Shown: positions 22,160 to 22,719 of the stretch, piece by piece
How positions within the stretch are numbered: the stretch's first letter is position 1
How the letters are laid out: each line of letters begins with the position of its first letter
Source: JASJHI01 sp965371355
GTDB lineage: Bacteria > Actinomycetota > Acidimicrobiia > Acidimicrobiales > Ilumatobacteraceae
Reading direction: 5' to 3'
Length of the DNA stretch: 22,719 nt
Assembly (NCBI GenBank): GCA_965371355.1
Contig: CBDUYD010000027.1
Coordinates: 1 to 22,719 of the forward strand
Translations under genes and position numbers: made by a program
Notes under the pieces: generated by a model
Seen by the model: the letters and a program-made list of their open reading frames with translations, nothing else
What the model was told of the DNA's origin: nothing
The model's database searches: none

Positions 22160-22615
22160 TCAGCGCCCCGAATGGCCGAAGCCGCCGCCGCGGTCGACGC
22201 CGTCGAGAGAGTCGGTGACCTCCCACCCGATCTGCTCGACCGCCTGGATCACGAGCTGTGCGATGCGGTCGCCGCGATGCACGGTGTAATCGTCGTCTGG
22301 ATCGGTGTTGACGAGGATCGCCTTGACCTCGCCTCGGTAGGCCGCATCGATCAGCCCCGGTGCGTTGACGACGCTGATCCCGTGCTTCAGGGCGAGGCCG
22401 CTGCGCGGGAGCACGAACCCGCCGTAGCCCAGAGGGATCGCGATCGAGATCCCGGTCGGCACGAGCGCTCGGCCGCCGCCGGCTGCGAGTGTGGTGTCCT
22501 CGGCCGCGTACAGGTCGAGCCCCGCGTCACCCTCGTGGGCGTATGCAGGTAGCGGGAGGTCGGCATCGAGCCGGACGATCGGGATCGTCAGCAGCGGCTG
22601 GTTCGGCGGTGTCAC
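22160..22615 (-). CDS. dut: dUTP diphosphatase
   Basis: This trimeric-type dUTPase of 151 residues hydrolyses dUTP to dUMP and pyrophosphate, keeping uracil out of DNA and supplying dUMP for thymidylate. All five motifs are present: DAGLDLYA (30-37), PRSGLALKHG (70-79), GLIDAAYRGEV (87-97, with the catalytic Asp90), RIAQLVI (117-123) and RGGGFGHSG (142-150). GTG at 22615 is the best start because it gives the family's normal N-terminus; the frame extends upstream to 22711 with sequence unlike dUTPase. A TAGCCT -10 lies 8 nt before the GTG. Confidence 0.95.
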   Translation of the reverse strand: MTPPNQPLLTIPIVRLDADLPLPAYAHEGDAGLDLYAAEDTTLAAGGGRALVPTGISIAIPLGYGGFVLPRSGLALKHGISVVNAPGLIDAAYRGEVKAILVNTDPDDDYTVHRGDRIAQLVIQAVEQIGWEVTDSLDGVDRGGGFGHSGR

Positions 22616-22623
22616 GGACCGGC

Positions 22624-22629
22624 AGGCTA
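22624..22629 (-). promoter_or_regulatory. -10 element of dut (leaderless or nearly so)
   Basis: TAGCCT on the minus strand lies 8 nt before the GTG at 22615. Its first three bases are also the TAG stop of the possible upstream gene fragment. Confidence 0.45.
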
Positions 22630-22719
22630 CGGGCTCGCGTGGACCGGCGCATCTCCATACCGCCCGGTCGGGTCCGCATCGCGCGGCTCGGTCGGCATGG
22701 GCCTGCGACATACGGGTCG
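22627..22719 (-). CDS. Possible C-terminal fragment of a gene upstream of dut
   Basis: One frame on the minus strand is open from the window edge to a TAG at 22629-22627. Its 30 residues (ending DAPVHASP) have a charged, disordered look that suits a protein tail. It may be a real gene end or chance, since open frames are common at this GC content. No family can be named. Confidence 0.25.
   Translation of the reverse strand, partial: RPVCRRPMPTEPRDADPTGRYGDAPVHASP

Noticed and set aside
22616..22711. N-terminal extension of dUTPase
   Set aside because: The sequence is unlike dUTPase N-termini and Cys/Arg-rich, and a -10 hexamer precedes the GTG at 22615.

Overview
The window is GC-rich, densely coding chromosomal DNA. 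Almost every start codon is ATG or GTG, and many genes appear to be leaderless, with a TAnnnT hexamer 6 to 8 nt before the start codon. A GlnR-like regulator, a eukaryotic-type glutamine synthetase II, lipoproteins with Thr-rich linkers and a secreted protein ending in R-x-x-D-[ST]-R repeat domains all point to Actinomycetota. An Acidimicrobiia (Ilumatobacter-like) genome is my best guess; this is inference, not a database result. I see no tRNA, rRNA, CRISPR array, insertion sequence or phage gene, so this reads as ordinary chromosome with several unusual gene arrangements.

Layout. 1-85: tail of an upstream gene that overlaps a CcdA-like thiol-disulfide transporter (82-1107). 1194-2012: a Nudix hydrolase. 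2121-4479: an Fe-S assembly cluster, with mrp/apbC divergent from a SufR-like regulator that is followed by an A-type Fe-S carrier. 4513-5496: a Tat-type thioredoxin-like lipoprotein. 5559-8540: a three-gene unit of a BON-FAS1-OmpA envelope protein, a 52-residue membrane protein and a shortened [2Fe-2S]/molybdopterin-hydroxylase-like protein. 8560-9657: ridA, tag and a small membrane protein. 9762-10505: an SGNH-hydrolase lipoprotein. 10529-13578 (minus strand): a nitrogen operon, glnII-glnA-GlnR-like regulator. 13811-16201: a secreted glucose/sorbosone-dehydrogenase-like protein with three surface repeat domains. 16278-18860 (minus): a penicillin-acylase-family lipoprotein. 18966-21211: nadE and a PPOX-fold flavoprotein. 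21493-22146: a CoA-pyrophosphatase-like Nudix protein. 22160-22615 (minus): dut, with the possible tail of another gene at the right edge.

Three regions stand out. First, two glutamine synthetases are co-transcribed with a GlnR-type regulator, and the divergent promoter region upstream holds four 11-bp-phased half-sites resembling a GlnR box (13715-13752). Second, the BON-FAS1-OmpA protein with its small membrane partner resembles the mycobacterial arfAB arrangement, but with an inserted FAS1 domain and a translationally overlapping, apparently degenerate molybdenum-hydroxylase-like gene. Third, mrp and the SufR-like gene are divergent with only 41 nt between start codons, and each -10 hexamer lies where the other promoter's -35 would be. 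Long perfect inverted repeats without T-tracts lie between several genes and probably act as terminators.
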